Of a DNA stretch of 64,000 nucleotides, positions 17,100 to 25,489 are shown piece after piece. This DNA comes from Dokdonella_A sp963834755. GTDB lineage: Bacteria; Pseudomonadota; Gammaproteobacteria; Xanthomonadales; Rhodanobacteraceae. The notes under the pieces were generated by a model. It was not told the origin of the DNA. It saw only the letters and a program-made list of their open reading frames with translations, and made no database searches. The stretch covers positions 112,594 to 176,593 of the forward strand of contig CAWICQ010000001.1 in the NCBI GenBank assembly GCA_963834755.1. Reading direction: 5' to 3'. Position numbers and translations under genes: made by a program. Positions within the stretch are counted from its first letter, which is position 1, and each line of letters starts with the position of its first letter.

Positions 17100-17666
17100 T
17101 CATCCTTGGGGGTTGTCGAGAACCTGCTCGCAGGCCGCGGCGGCTGCGGCCGTCGGTACGCCGTGGCGGACGCGGCCCGCGTTGTTGATGACGAGCGCGG
17201 TCGCGTCGTCCGAGCCGCGACGGTCGCACACCGTGAACGTGACGTTGGAGCCGGTGGCGCTGCCGTCGGGGCGATAGTCGATGTGGGTGCGGCCGACCGT
17301 GCTGACGATCGCGACGCCATTGGGCTGCGCCTGGGCGACGCTGAGCAGCTCCTCGTCGGCGTCGCGCAAGCCGTCGTCGTCGGCGTCGATGAAAACCAGC
17401 CAGCCGTGTTGCCATTCGGTGGTGTGACCGCAATATTGCTGATCGGCGCTCGGGCAGACGACGACGTGAGCGTTCTTGCTGGCGGCGAGGATGCGGGCGG
17501 TATTGAGTGCGGTCGTGAGTGCGCTGCGCGAGGTCTGCGCCTCGGTGCTTTGAATCAGCTTGCCGAATGCGGGGGCTGCCACAGAGATCAGAGTCGCGAG
17601 GACGGCGAGCGTCATCATGAGCTCGATGAGGCTGAAACCGAGGTTGTTGCGCTTGGTGATCTGCAT
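17100..17666 (-). CDS. GspH/FimT-family pseudopilin
   Basis: A 188-residue minor pilin-like protein. The type IV prepilin signal is MQITKRNNLG followed by FSLIELMMTLAVLATLIS: a short basic leader, cleavage after Gly10, Phe at +1 and Glu at +5. The C-terminal globular domain has Cys residues (VVCPSADQQYCG and VCDRRG) and strands like VAIVSTVGRTHIDYRPDGSA, characteristic of GspH/FimT. Such proteins start type IV pilus or type II secretion pseudopilus assembly. The ATG at 17666 has GGGAG upstream; longer frames extend into the uvrB promoter and are spurious. No other pilus gene is nearby. Confidence 0.9.
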   Translation of the reverse strand: MQITKRNNLGFSLIELMMTLAVLATLISVAAPAFGKLIQSTEAQTSRSALTTALNTARILAASKNAHVVVCPSADQQYCGHTTEWQHGWLVFIDADDDGLRDADEELLSVAQAQPNGVAIVSTVGRTHIDYRPDGSATGSNVTFTVCDRRGSDDATALVINNAGRVRHGVPTAAAAAACEQVLDNPQG

Positions 17667-17839
17667 GGCGAATCTCCCGTGAGTGGATGGTGGCCATGCT
17701 AGGCAACGCGCTCGGCGGCGACGATCGCGACTCGGCGGGACGTGCTGTAGGAAATGAACGACGTTGAGCGCAGGAAGGCGTTCACGAAAGCACATCTGCC
17801 GATGCACCTTATACTTGTCGACTTGCTGGCGGATCACGC

Positions 17840-19870
17840 ATGACCGATCGATTTCAACTCGTCGCACCGTACAAGCCCGCCGGCGATCAGCCGGAAGCGA
17901 TCAAGCGCCTCACGCAGAATTTCGAAGCAGGCCTCGCTCGGCAGACGCTGCTCGGCGTTACCGGTTCGGGCAAGACCTACACGATGGCGAACGTCATCGA
18001 GAAGATTCAGAAGCCGACGCTGGTGCTGGCGCCGAACAAGACGCTGGCGGCACAGCTCTATGGTGAGTTCAGGGAATTCTTTCCGCATAACGCCGTCGAA
18101 TACTTCGTCAGCTACTACGACTACTACCAGCCCGAGGCGTACGTTCCTTCGAGCGATACCTATATCGAGAAAGACGCGTCGATCAACGAGCACATCGAGC
18201 AGATGCGTCTGTCGGCGACCAAGGCTCTGCTGTCGCGCTCGGATGCAATCATCGTGGCGACGGTGTCCGCGATCTACGGCCTCGGCGATCCCGAGGACTA
18301 TCTCAAGATGCGCATGCACCTGATGCGTGGCGAGCACACCGATCAGCGCGCGCTGATAAAGCATCTGACCGAGTTGCAGTACACGCGCGGAGACTATGAG
18401 CTTCGGCGCGGCAGCTACCGCGTGCGCGGCGAAGTCATCGACGTGTTTCCGGCGGAATCGGAGAGCGAAGCGCTGCGCATCGAGCTGTTCGACGGCGACA
18501 TCGAGAATCTAGCGATCTTCGATCCGTTGACCGGCGAGATCATGCGCAAGGTGCCGCGCTACACGGTCTATCCGAAGACGCATTATGCGACCACGCGCGA
18601 CAGCGTGTTGAACGCGATTGAAACGATCAAGGCCGAGCTCAAGGAACGGCTCGAATATCTCTACAAGGCCAACAAGCTCGTCGAGGCGCAGCGGCTGCAG
18701 CAGCGCACGCAGTTCGATGTCGAGATGATGGCCGAGATCGGCTACTGTCAGGGCATCGAAAACTATTCGCGGCATCTGACGCGCCGCGCGCCCGGCGAGC
18801 CGCCGCCGACATTGTTCGACTATCTGCCGGCGGACGCGCTTCTGGTCGTCGACGAATCGCACGTCACGATTCCGCAGCTCGGCGCGATGTACAAGGGTGA
18901 TCGCTCGCGCAAGGAAACGCTGGTCGAGTTCGGGTTCCGTTTGCCGTCCGCCCTCGATAACCGTCCGCTCAAGTTCGAGGAATGGGAAGACCGCGCGCCG
19001 CGTACGGTGTTCGTGTCGGCGACGCCGGGTCCGTACGAACGTGCGAAATCGGTCGGCAACGTGACCGAGCTCGTCGTGCGGCCGACCGGATTGGTCGATC
19101 CCGAAGTCGAAGTGCGGCCGGTGCGCACGCAGGTCGACGATCTATTGTCCGAGATCCACGAGCGCGTCGGCCTCGGCGATCGCGTGCTGGTCACCACACT
19201 GACCAAGCGCATGGCCGAAAACCTCACCGAATATCTCGAGGAACACGGCGTGCGCGTGCGTTACCTGCACTCGGATATCGAAACGGTCGAGCGCGTCGAG
19301 ATCATCCGCGATCTGCGCCTCGGCAAATTCGACGTGCTGGTCGGCATCAACCTGTTGCGCGAAGGTCTCGACATGCCGGAGGTATCGCTGGTCGCGATTC
19401 TCGACGCAGACAAGGAAGGTTATCTGCGTTCGGCCGGCTCGCTGATCCAGACGATCGGTCGCGCAGCGCGCAACCTGCGCGGCAAGGCGATTCTGTACGC
19501 CGATCAGATGACGAAGTCGATGCGCGCGGCGATCGACGAAACCGATCGGCGTCGCGCCAAGCAGGTCGAATACAACCTCGCGCATGGCATAACGCCGAAA
19601 TCGGTGGTGCGCAAGGTCATGGACATCATGGAAGGCGCGCGCGCCGAAGCCGACGGCGAGCGCACGCGAGGGCGCGGGCGTGGATCGGGTGCGCGGCGCG
19701 TTGCCGAAGCGGCCGCGGACTACAGAACGCTGACCCCGGAACAAATTGCCTCGACGATCAGGAAACTCGAGGCGCAGATGTTCAAGCACGCGCAGGATCT
19801 CGAGTTCGAAGACGCGGCGCGCGTGCGTGACGAAATTCACCGCATCCGTGAGCAGGGTTTGATCGGATAG
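17840..19870 (+). CDS. uvrB: Excinuclease ABC subunit B
   Basis: A 676-residue UvrB of normal length, the damage-verifying helicase-like subunit of nucleotide excision repair. Walker A is GVTGSGKT near residue 40. The beta-hairpin region that grips damaged DNA reads FVSYYDYYQPEAYVPSSD. DEAD-like DESH, helicase motif VSATP and motif VI IGRAARN follow. The C-terminal UVR domain (IRKLEAQMFKHAQDLEFEDA) binds UvrC. No clear LexA box was found upstream. It is divergent from the pseudopilin gene. Confidence 0.98.
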   Translation: MTDRFQLVAPYKPAGDQPEAIKRLTQNFEAGLARQTLLGVTGSGKTYTMANVIEKIQKPTLVLAPNKTLAAQLYGEFREFFPHNAVEYFVSYYDYYQPEAYVPSSDTYIEKDASINEHIEQMRLSATKALLSRSDAIIVATVSAIYGLGDPEDYLKMRMHLMRGEHTDQRALIKHLTELQYTRGDYELRRGSYRVRGEVIDVFPAESESEALRIELFDGDIENLAIFDPLTGEIMRKVPRYTVYPKTHYATTRDSVLNAIETIKAELKERLEYLYKANKLVEAQRLQQRTQFDVEMMAEIGYCQGIENYSRHLTRRAPGEPPPTLFDYLPADALLVVDESHVTIPQLGAMYKGDRSRKETLVEFGFRLPSALDNRPLKFEEWEDRAPRTVFVSATPGPYERAKSVGNVTELVVRPTGLVDPEVEVRPVRTQVDDLLSEIHERVGLGDRVLVTTLTKRMAENLTEYLEEHGVRVRYLHSDIETVERVEIIRDLRLGKFDVLVGINLLREGLDMPEVSLVAILDADKEGYLRSAGSLIQTIGRAARNLRGKAILYADQMTKSMRAAIDETDRRRAKQVEYNLAHGITPKSVVRKVMDIMEGARAEADGERTRGRGRGSGARRVAEAAADYRTLTPEQIASTIRKLEAQMFKHAQDLEFEDAARVRDEIHRIREQGLIG

Positions 19871-20027
19871 CGGCGCGCAATTGCGTCGGCCGACTCCCGA
19901 AAAGGCCCGCGTCGCCGAGCGGAAATGGCGTCGATAGGATCGCGCTCGGTATTCCCCTACGTTTCGGTTGTCGCCCGCGCGACCCTGTGCTACTTTGCGC
20001 GCCCTTCTCGGCTGCGGCCGAACGAAC

Positions 20028-20102
20028 GGGCGGTTAGCTCAGCGGTAGAGCACTACCTTGACATGGTAGGGGTCACAAGTTCGATCCTTGTACCGCCCAC
20101 CA
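20028..20102 (+). tRNA. tRNA-Val (GAC)
   Basis: A cloverleaf with acceptor GGGCGGT paired with ACCGCCC, discriminator A and encoded CCA. The anticodon arm CTACC-TTGACAT-GGTAG gives anticodon GAC. The T arm is ACAAG-TTCGATC-CTTGT. Confidence 0.97.
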
Positions 20103-20122
20103 ACAAATCAGTCGTTTACGTG

Positions 20123-20146
20123 AAGCCGGCCGAGCGCCGGCTTTTT
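20123..20146 (+). terminator. Rho-independent terminator of tRNA-Val
   Basis: AGCCGGC and GCCGGCT form a 7-bp stem with a CGAGC loop followed by five T residues, 21 bp after the tRNA. Confidence 0.85.
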
Positions 20147-20241
20147 CGTCGCAGCGGGGAACCAGCGGAACGCGTCAGATAACTCATGTCTACAGGCGGC
20201 AAATCAGAACGCTCGCTTCGCATTCGGGGTAAGACGGCTCC

Positions 20242-20466
20242 GTGACTGACGCATTGACCAAGCTTCGCGAGCTCGAGGAACGTCTCGCGGCGGCGCAAGC
20301 GGCGGAGAAGGTCGCGTTAGCGAAACTCGCACGACTCAATCAAGATACCCGGCTCGAGCTCGTCGAGTTCAATATCCGACTTAGAGCGGCCATCAAAGCG
20401 CGCAAAGCAAGCGGTGACATCTACGCGGAACTGAAGTCGCATCTGCGGCGGTTCTATAAGGGGTGA
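20242..20466 (+). CDS. Small coiled-coil hypothetical protein
   Basis: A 74-residue frame starting with GTG. The first half is strongly helical with heptad-like Leu/Ala spacing (LTKLRELEERLAAAQAAEKV) and the C-terminus is basic (LKSHLRRFYKG). Only a weak ribosome-binding site (GGGGTAAG) precedes it. I do not recognise a family. The composition argues for a real small protein rather than a shadow, but confidence is limited. Confidence 0.5.
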   Translation: MTDALTKLRELEERLAAAQAAEKVALAKLARLNQDTRLELVEFNIRLRAAIKARKASGDIYAELKSHLRRFYKG

Positions 20467-20555
20467 CGAAAAGGTTTGCCTAGATCCCACGATCCGCGAG
20501 TCTGGACGAGGTCCGGATCCTCGTCGCTGCCTGCCCAACCCTCGCCGAAACGGCG

Positions 20556-21920
20556 CTAGTATTCGAAGCCATTGGCGAACAGGAGATCGATCGCCGGATC
20601 GAGCGCAACCACGAAGATGTCCGGTTCGCCGTTGGTATCGTTCGGCACCAAATTGTTCGCGGTTGAGCGGAACCCAGCCCATTTGCCGTCCGCCGAGATC
20701 GTCACCCCGTCACAACCCAGTGGCGCGAACGATCCGCTCGCTGAGATGCAGGCGCTGCCAAGTCGCCCCAGCGACAGGTCGGCGACCACGGCGTCGTCGC
20801 CAACTTGATAGTCGTGAGGAATCAGCTGATTTTCCGCGGTAAAAGCCAGCCGATTGCCGTCCGCGCTGAGCTGCGGCAGGGCGATGGCATATCCGATCGG
20901 TACGGGCGTACCGTCGCTGGTAGCGCTGATCAGGGTCACGGCGCCGCTGGTTAGATTCTTGAGCAGCAACGTATCGCTGGTGTTGCCGGGAAAGTTGGTC
21001 GCCAGGTCGGAGGAAAAAGCGATCAGATGGCCATCTTCGGACAGGGCGATGTCCGACAACGGCTCGACATCCGCGTTCGCCGGCGTGCCATTGGCCGTGA
21101 CACTGACAAGCGTCGAAGCCGCTGTAGCGACATCGTATAAATAAACGCTGTAAAGGCCGCTTCCCCCGCCCACAACGAATGGGTAAGTTGACTGCAGCAG
21201 CACCGCACTGCCGTCAGCGGAAATGGACATGTAGTCCGATGTGCCGGTCAGACAAGCGTTGTCGAGAGCAGGACATATCGGCTGCAATGTGCTCGCTCCG
21301 CCGGAAAAATTCACGACATACAAATTCTGCTCCACCGCCGGCGGGCTTCTGAAGTCGAACGCGAATCTGGATGCGTCGGCACTCATGTAGCGGATGGCGG
21401 CGGTAGCGTCTACGCCGACCCCGCCGCTGTTTTGTCGCCAAGCCTCCAGGGGCGACAGCGTCGCCTGCGCCACGCGGTCACGAACAAACACAAGTTGTGC
21501 GGAACCTTGTTGCCCGCTCCCCGGTGCCGGCAGGTTGGTCGCCGGGGACACAAACGCCACGTAACGTCCATCCGCCGAAATGTTCGGCGCGAGACATGCG
21601 GCATCGGCGGCGGCGGTGCCGTCGTTGGTGACGCTGATCAGCTCCAGCGTATGCGGCGTCACGCAGCGATCGACGGCGTAGACCTGAGGTGGCGAAGCCG
21701 TAGTCAGCCCGTAGCTCGGCGGAGCGAGCGTGCTCGATTGTGAGACGAACGCGACGACGCAACCATTTGCCGACAGCACCGGTGAATAGCTGATGCCATC
21801 TGCCTGCACGCCGGTGATCGGGTTGACGTTGACGCGCTCAGTGATCAGTGGCCCGGCAGCGACGGTCGCCGCGGCGAACAGGATGATCACGACGCCGCAA
21901 CAAGGGACGAACTTGCTCAT
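20556..21920 (-). CDS. Secreted WD40/PD40-like beta-propeller protein with FANGFE tail
   Basis: A 454-residue exported protein. Residues 1-22 are a signal peptide. Repeated blades carry the PD40 pattern: SPVLSANGCVVAFVS, APNISADGRYVAFVS, MSISADGSAVLL, ALSEDGHLIAFSS, PQLSADGNRLAFTA and VTISADGKWAGFRS. These are TolB-like propeller repeats without a TolB N-domain. The last residues, DLLFANGFEY, are a short C-terminal tag I have seen on other secreted Xanthomonadales proteins. The ATG at 21920 is preceded by GGAG; a GTG one codon earlier is also possible. It stands alone and its function is unknown. Confidence 0.82.
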   Translation of the reverse strand: MSKFVPCCGVVIILFAAATVAAGPLITERVNVNPITGVQADGISYSPVLSANGCVVAFVSQSSTLAPPSYGLTTASPPQVYAVDRCVTPHTLELISVTNDGTAAADAACLAPNISADGRYVAFVSPATNLPAPGSGQQGSAQLVFVRDRVAQATLSPLEAWRQNSGGVGVDATAAIRYMSADASRFAFDFRSPPAVEQNLYVVNFSGGASTLQPICPALDNACLTGTSDYMSISADGSAVLLQSTYPFVVGGGSGLYSVYLYDVATAASTLVSVTANGTPANADVEPLSDIALSEDGHLIAFSSDLATNFPGNTSDTLLLKNLTSGAVTLISATSDGTPVPIGYAIALPQLSADGNRLAFTAENQLIPHDYQVGDDAVVADLSLGRLGSACISASGSFAPLGCDGVTISADGKWAGFRSTANNLVPNDTNGEPDIFVVALDPAIDLLFANGFEY

Positions 21921-22248
21921 CACCGATTCTCCGGAATGCGGATGCAGTTCAACTCGCGCCGCAGGTTTCGCCTGCGCACATGGGACCCGCTACGAGAAAC
22001 GAGATAAGGACGTGCGAGCTGCCAAGATCGTGCCTAAAGGCATGGCGGGTTCAGGGGTTTGATATCGGCCCTTGTGTAACCGCGCGCTCGATTCGATCGT
22101 CCCGGCGTAATTCCGCCCGGCATTGATCGGGCCGTGGTGCCGCAGCAGGCACCTGGCGATGTTTCGATGAGTTTTTCGCCGATGGCTTCGGGGTTGAATC
22201 GACGATCGCGTGAGCGCGCGCCAAGCTTCGCACGGCGCGCCGAGTGCA
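21921..22248. other. Intergenic region, no gene seen
   Basis: Between the propeller gene start and the end of the outer-membrane protein gene I find no frame with a ribosome-binding site or protein-like composition. It should hold the promoter of the propeller gene on the minus strand. Confidence 0.5.
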
Positions 22249-23202
22249 TCACATCCGATACTGGAGCCCGATCGAAAACAGACGCTCGGGTTCGAGCTGC
22301 AGCCCGTTCACGCGCTGATAGATCGGAAACTGCACGAACCCGAAGCCGTCCCAGTGCGAATTGAAGCGCACGCTGAAACCTGGGCTGAAATAGGCGAGGG
22401 TGGCGCCGCTGTTTTCGACGTCGGCGTTGACGCCCGATTCGCGTTTTTCGGCGCGGATATTGATTTGCGCCTGCGGCGTGAACATCTGCCAGCCGGTGTA
22501 GCGCACGCCTCCAGTGATATTAAGACCGGTGCCGGGTTTGAATCCGTCGTTCGAGTTGAGCGGCTGCTGCAATGTCGCCTGTGCGAAGTAGCCGACCGAT
22601 TCGCTCCAGTTGCCGAAGTCGTAGACGCCGAGCAGCGCGTCGGTCGTTCCGGTGCCGGGCTGAAGCCCGCGATCGAGCGGCTGTCCCGCTTGCGGGCCGG
22701 CGTAGAAATTGACGTCGGTTCTTCCGGTCGCGAACTTCAAACCAAAGAGAACGCCGAAGCTCAAGTCGGGACTGAAGCCCTGGAAGCGGCCGGCGACGCG
22801 CACGTCGCCGATGCTGTTGGACTGCGAATAGGAAAGAGCGGTATCGCCCGCGGCGATCGTATTGTGATAGCGATCGAAGTAGGGGACCAGCACGTCCACG
22901 CCCCATGTCCGCGAGGGCGCGTAATCGATGTCGAGTGTGGTATTGCGATTGACGGTGGTGTTCTGGATTTCCCGATCGTTCGGAATTTCGAGCGAGCTGC
23001 GGTCGACGCTGTCGGTTCCCGAGCGCAGATCCGATTGATTGAAGTAGTCGTAACGCAGATCGACGCGGAATCCCGAACCGACGGCGTAGCCCTGGCTCGC
23101 CCAATCCGAATTCAGCGTGCAGCCGCAGCTCGAGCACGCGCTCGAAGTGGCGGGAATGGCAATTGCGATGACCGCGCAGGTCAGCGCGAAACGGGTACCC
23201 AT
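22249..23202 (-). CDS. Outer-membrane beta-barrel-like protein with Cys-rich N-terminus
   Basis: A 317-residue exported protein. The signal peptide runs to about residue 22 (IAIPATSSA), followed by a conserved-looking CSSCGCTLNSDWASQGY segment with four Cys in nine residues counting ACSSCGC. The rest alternates hydrophobic and polar residues in strand-like runs (FRVDLRYDYFNQSD, TWGVDVLVPYFDRYHN, FSVRFNSHWDGFGFVQFPIY), as in outer-membrane transporter-like barrels. The Cys cluster may bind a metal. The start at 23202 excludes a basic upstream extension. No neighbours on the same transcript reveal its ligand. Confidence 0.72.
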   Translation of the reverse strand: MGTRFALTCAVIAIAIPATSSACSSCGCTLNSDWASQGYAVGSGFRVDLRYDYFNQSDLRSGTDSVDRSSLEIPNDREIQNTTVNRNTTLDIDYAPSRTWGVDVLVPYFDRYHNTIAAGDTALSYSQSNSIGDVRVAGRFQGFSPDLSFGVLFGLKFATGRTDVNFYAGPQAGQPLDRGLQPGTGTTDALLGVYDFGNWSESVGYFAQATLQQPLNSNDGFKPGTGLNITGGVRYTGWQMFTPQAQINIRAEKRESGVNADVENSGATLAYFSPGFSVRFNSHWDGFGFVQFPIYQRVNGLQLEPERLFSIGLQYRM

Positions 23203-23528
23203 CGATGACTTGCCTGTTGCTCGAAAGCGGCGCGATTCTTGCGCTGCGGCCGCACGCGCGCGTGCGGCAAACGGACGCACAGAGCGAAGTTAGCCGGTTG
23301 GCGCCGCGTTCGCGTGAGGGATTCCGCCCAGAGCGGCATGACGGATAACGCTCAGTCCGCTGATCGGCGCAATGGACATTTTCGAACTCGATGCTCTTGA
23401 AGCAGGAGTTTATCCAGCGAAGGGGCGCCGGCCCAGAGGCCATGTCGAAAGCCCTGCACAAGCGGCCCATCGCCGATCGACCTGCCGCCGTCGATTCCGC
23501 GACGGCGGGTTTCCTTTTCAATTCGCGC
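23203..23528. other. Intergenic region with an orphan plus-strand terminator
   Basis: No protein gene is supported here. A strong plus-strand terminator lies at 23485-23518 although both flanking genes are on the minus strand, leaving room for a small RNA between about 23340 and 23518. Confidence 0.45.
23485..23518 (+). terminator. Orphan Rho-independent terminator
   Basis: CCGCCGTCG (23485-23493) and CGACGGCGG (23500-23508) form a perfect 9-bp stem with an ATTCCG loop, followed by GTTTCCTTTT. No plus-strand gene precedes it. Confidence 0.6.
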
Positions 23529-23648
23529 TTACGATTCCGGCACGATCGAAAGCAGCGCGAGCATGAACAGCGCGCAGGCGATGAAGATGCCGAACGCCTG
23601 CGGGCCGGACAAGCCGTAACGACGGTTCGATTCGGGGTCGGCGATCAT
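23529..23648 (-). CDS. 39-residue single-helix membrane protein
   Basis: A short frame reading MIADPESNRRYGLSGP then a hydrophobic helix (QAFGIFIACALFMLALLSIV) and PES. Its ATG at 23648 overlaps the TGA of the 82-residue gene upstream as ATGA, which argues for a real, translationally coupled gene. It is probably an inner-membrane microprotein; function unknown. Confidence 0.6.
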   Translation of the reverse strand: MIADPESNRRYGLSGPQAFGIFIACALFMLALLSIVPES

Positions 23649-23893
23649 GCGCATCGTGCCTCGCGACGCGTCTTGAAACGCGCCAGCGCGTCTTCGAGCG
23701 CGGCGGCGCGATTGCGCAGCTGCTGCAGCTTGGAGCGCGCGCGGATGATCTTGTCGATCATGTCAGCGCGTTGCTGAAGCTGGTCGAGCGTCATCGGCGC
23801 GTTCAGCGGATTGAGGCGAGCACAGGCATTCTGGGCGTGCGTCATGACGCTGACAGCGGCGAGCACGTCGGCGGCGGCATTCTTCACAGACAT
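23645..23893 (-). CDS. Small helical hypothetical protein
   Basis: An 82-residue protein with a good GGAGG site before the ATG at 23893. The C-terminal half is a predicted coiled helix (LDQLQQRADMIDKIIRARSKLQQL, shortened here) ending in basic residues. I do not recognise a family. Its stop overlaps the start of the 39-residue membrane protein gene, so the pair likely works or is at least produced together. Confidence 0.6.
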   Translation of the reverse strand: MSVKNAAADVLAAVSVMTHAQNACARLNPLNAPMTLDQLQQRADMIDKIIRARSKLQQLRNRAAALEDALARFKTRREARCA

Positions 23894-24261
23894 CGCAGAT
23901 CCTCCGGTAGGTTCGACCGCCTCATCGCAGCAGGGTCGACGCTCGTAGTGGCGCGCCGTTTGCTGCGTTTGCGGTCGTCGAGAGGTTGCCGGCAAAGGGA
24001 TTTGCCGACTGCGGAGGAATCAGCCTGTCGACTGTGCACCCGTTCACACTGAGATTGCGCACCTGCGCATGCGCCCGCCCGCCCGTGCGCGATGACGCGC
24101 TGGCGGACGGCGAGCGTTAATAATGTGTGCGCAGCAACGAGGCTTGGCAGTCCCGTTCGAACACGTGGCCAAGCAGGAACTCGCGCGGACCGGCGGCAGT
24201 CGACGGCGCGCCAATGCGCACGCCGTCGAAATGGCGGCGCCCGTTGTCGCGAACGCGGGCG

Positions 24262-24591
24262 CTATCGAGCGGATTCGAACGCCGGTTCGTCGCCGCTTCC
24301 GTCGCGCACGAAGTGGTTGGTCATTCTGGGCCACCACGCATCCCACTCGGCCTTCGACACGCGGCGATCATGATCGCCATCGGCCTGCGGGAAGTCCTGC
24401 AGCAGACCCATCGCGCGTTCCTGCTCGAGCTCGTCGAGGGACAGCACGCCGTCGTTGTCGAGATCGAACGTCGCCCAGGCGGCGGCGGAATCCCCTTCGC
24501 CCGATGAGCGCACAGCACCCTCGTTTACGGTTGCGCACGCCGCCAACAGTGCGGCTGCGAGCGAGATGGCCAGTTTCGAAAAGGTGGTCAT
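24262..24591 (-). CDS. EF-hand lipoprotein
   Basis: A 109-residue exported protein. The signal peptide ends in a lipobox (LLAAC, Cys at about residue 19), so a lipid anchor is likely. Residues about 40-53 form a canonical calcium loop (DLDNDGVLSLDE), and a second, DGDHDRRVSKAEW near residue 70, is a full D-x-D-x-D pattern with Arg at the usual Gly position. Probably a periplasmic calcium-binding protein of unknown role. The longer upstream frame to 24711 lacks a signal and is discarded. Confidence 0.78.
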   Translation of the reverse strand: MTTFSKLAISLAAALLAACATVNEGAVRSSGEGDSAAAWATFDLDNDGVLSLDELEQERAMGLLQDFPQADGDHDRRVSKAEWDAWWPRMTNHFVRDGSGDEPAFESAR

Positions 24592-24751
24592 TGCAACTCC
24601 CCGTTCCGGTCGCGACGCCAAAGGTGCACCGTCCGCGCTGGCTCGGCAATGAACAAGCCGTCGGGCAAGGCAATACCGGAAAGCAGCCGAAGCCGCTTCC
24701 CGGTTTGCCACCGCTCGGCTGCTGGCTTCACGGCGATCCTATGCAGTGGAT

Positions 24752-25084
24752 CTACTTGACCTTGAGGCCGGACGAATCCACGCGCTTCACGCCCTTGACG
24801 GTCTGCGTCGCCGCGATGGCCTTGTCGACCGCATCCGATGTCGCCAGCACGCCGACCAGCGCCACGACGCCGTCCTTGGTCGTCACGCTGATCTTCGTGC
24901 TCTTCACGCCATCGGTGGTCGCCAGCTCGGTCTTGACCTTTGTCGTGATCCAGGTATCGGTCACGGGCTGGTCGGATTTCGCCGGCATGGCGTCGGCCGC
25001 GAAAGCGACGGAGCTGAGGCTCAGGGCGCCCAGCGCGAGCGTCGTGCACAGGGCCAGCGTGGCAGCGTTGCGCATTGAATTCAT
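24752..25084 (-). CDS. BON-domain periplasmic protein
   Basis: A 110-residue exported protein with signal peptide to about residue 30 (SSVAFAADA) and one BON domain: VTDTWITTKVKTELATTDGV, then STKISVTTKDGVVALVGVL, ending VKGVKRVDSSGLKVK. BON domains (OsmY, transport and nodulation) bind phospholipid or envelope surfaces and often respond to osmotic stress. AAGGAGAGC lies ahead of the ATG at 25084. It is divergent from the thrS leader. Confidence 0.88.
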   Translation of the reverse strand: MNSMRNAATLALCTTLALGALSLSSVAFAADAMPAKSDQPVTDTWITTKVKTELATTDGVKSTKISVTTKDGVVALVGVLATSDAVDKAIAATQTVKGVKRVDSSGLKVK

Positions 25085-25234
25085 GATGATGCTCTCCTTG
25101 GGACGCGAGTCGGTTCGACCGCGCCGCAACCGTAGTGACGAAAACCCGGCCATGGCATGAACACGGCCGTTTCGAAGTCAGGCTGCGTTTAGACGTCGCA
25201 AGGGTCGGCGCCTGAATGCGCATGCCAAGCGGCG

Positions 25235-25263
25235 TTGACACGCTGTTTGCGCTGCATTACGTT
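25235..25263 (+). promoter_or_regulatory. Candidate sigma-70 promoter of thrS operon
   Basis: A consensus -35 TTGACA at 25235-25240 is followed 17 bp later by TACGTT at 25258-25263, a weak -10. Transcription would begin near 25270 and give a leader of about 220 bases. Confidence 0.5.
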
Positions 25264-25324
25264 TCCGCCGCAACGTAGCGGATGCAGCAGGTGGCCCGCG
25301 GTCAACGCTGGTCGAGAGTGCGAC

Positions 25325-25351
25325 ATGAGTACACGAACGTTCTACGACTGA
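25325..25351 (+). CDS. Possible thrS leader peptide MSTRTFYD
   Basis: An eight-residue frame with two Thr codons (ACA and ACG) preceded by GAGAG and followed by the intrinsic terminator at 25377-25397. This is the layout of a transcription-attenuation leader. Two Thr codons in eight is modest evidence; no antiterminator pairing has been computed. Confidence 0.35.
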   Translation: MSTRTFYD

Positions 25352-25376
25352 CTACAAGCCATGCTCCCGCAATGAA

Positions 25377-25397
25377 GGGCGCTCGGCGCCCTTTTTT
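25377..25397 (+). terminator. Intrinsic terminator ahead of thrS (possible attenuator)
   Basis: GGGCGC and GCGCCC form a 6-bp GC stem with a TCG loop followed by six T residues. No plus-strand gene ends here, so it lies within the thrS leader. Confidence 0.75.
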
Positions 25398-25489
25398 ATT
25401 GACTCCGCCGTCGCCAATAGTCGTTATCGCCTTCGGGCGCGCGTAATCCGGAACGCACCGGACCGCACTTCCAAGAAACCATCGCCACC

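Larger units (their letters stand above)
25085..25489 (+). other. Divergent intergenic region and thrS leader
   Basis: The region holds the promoter of the BON gene (minus) and, on the plus strand, a TTGACA-type promoter, a short frame and a terminator before thrS, described separately. No longer gene is seen. Confidence 0.6.

Noticed and set aside
17700..17839. LexA box upstream of uvrB
   Set aside because: No CTG-N10-CAG-type or Xanthomonadales-type site was found in the region.
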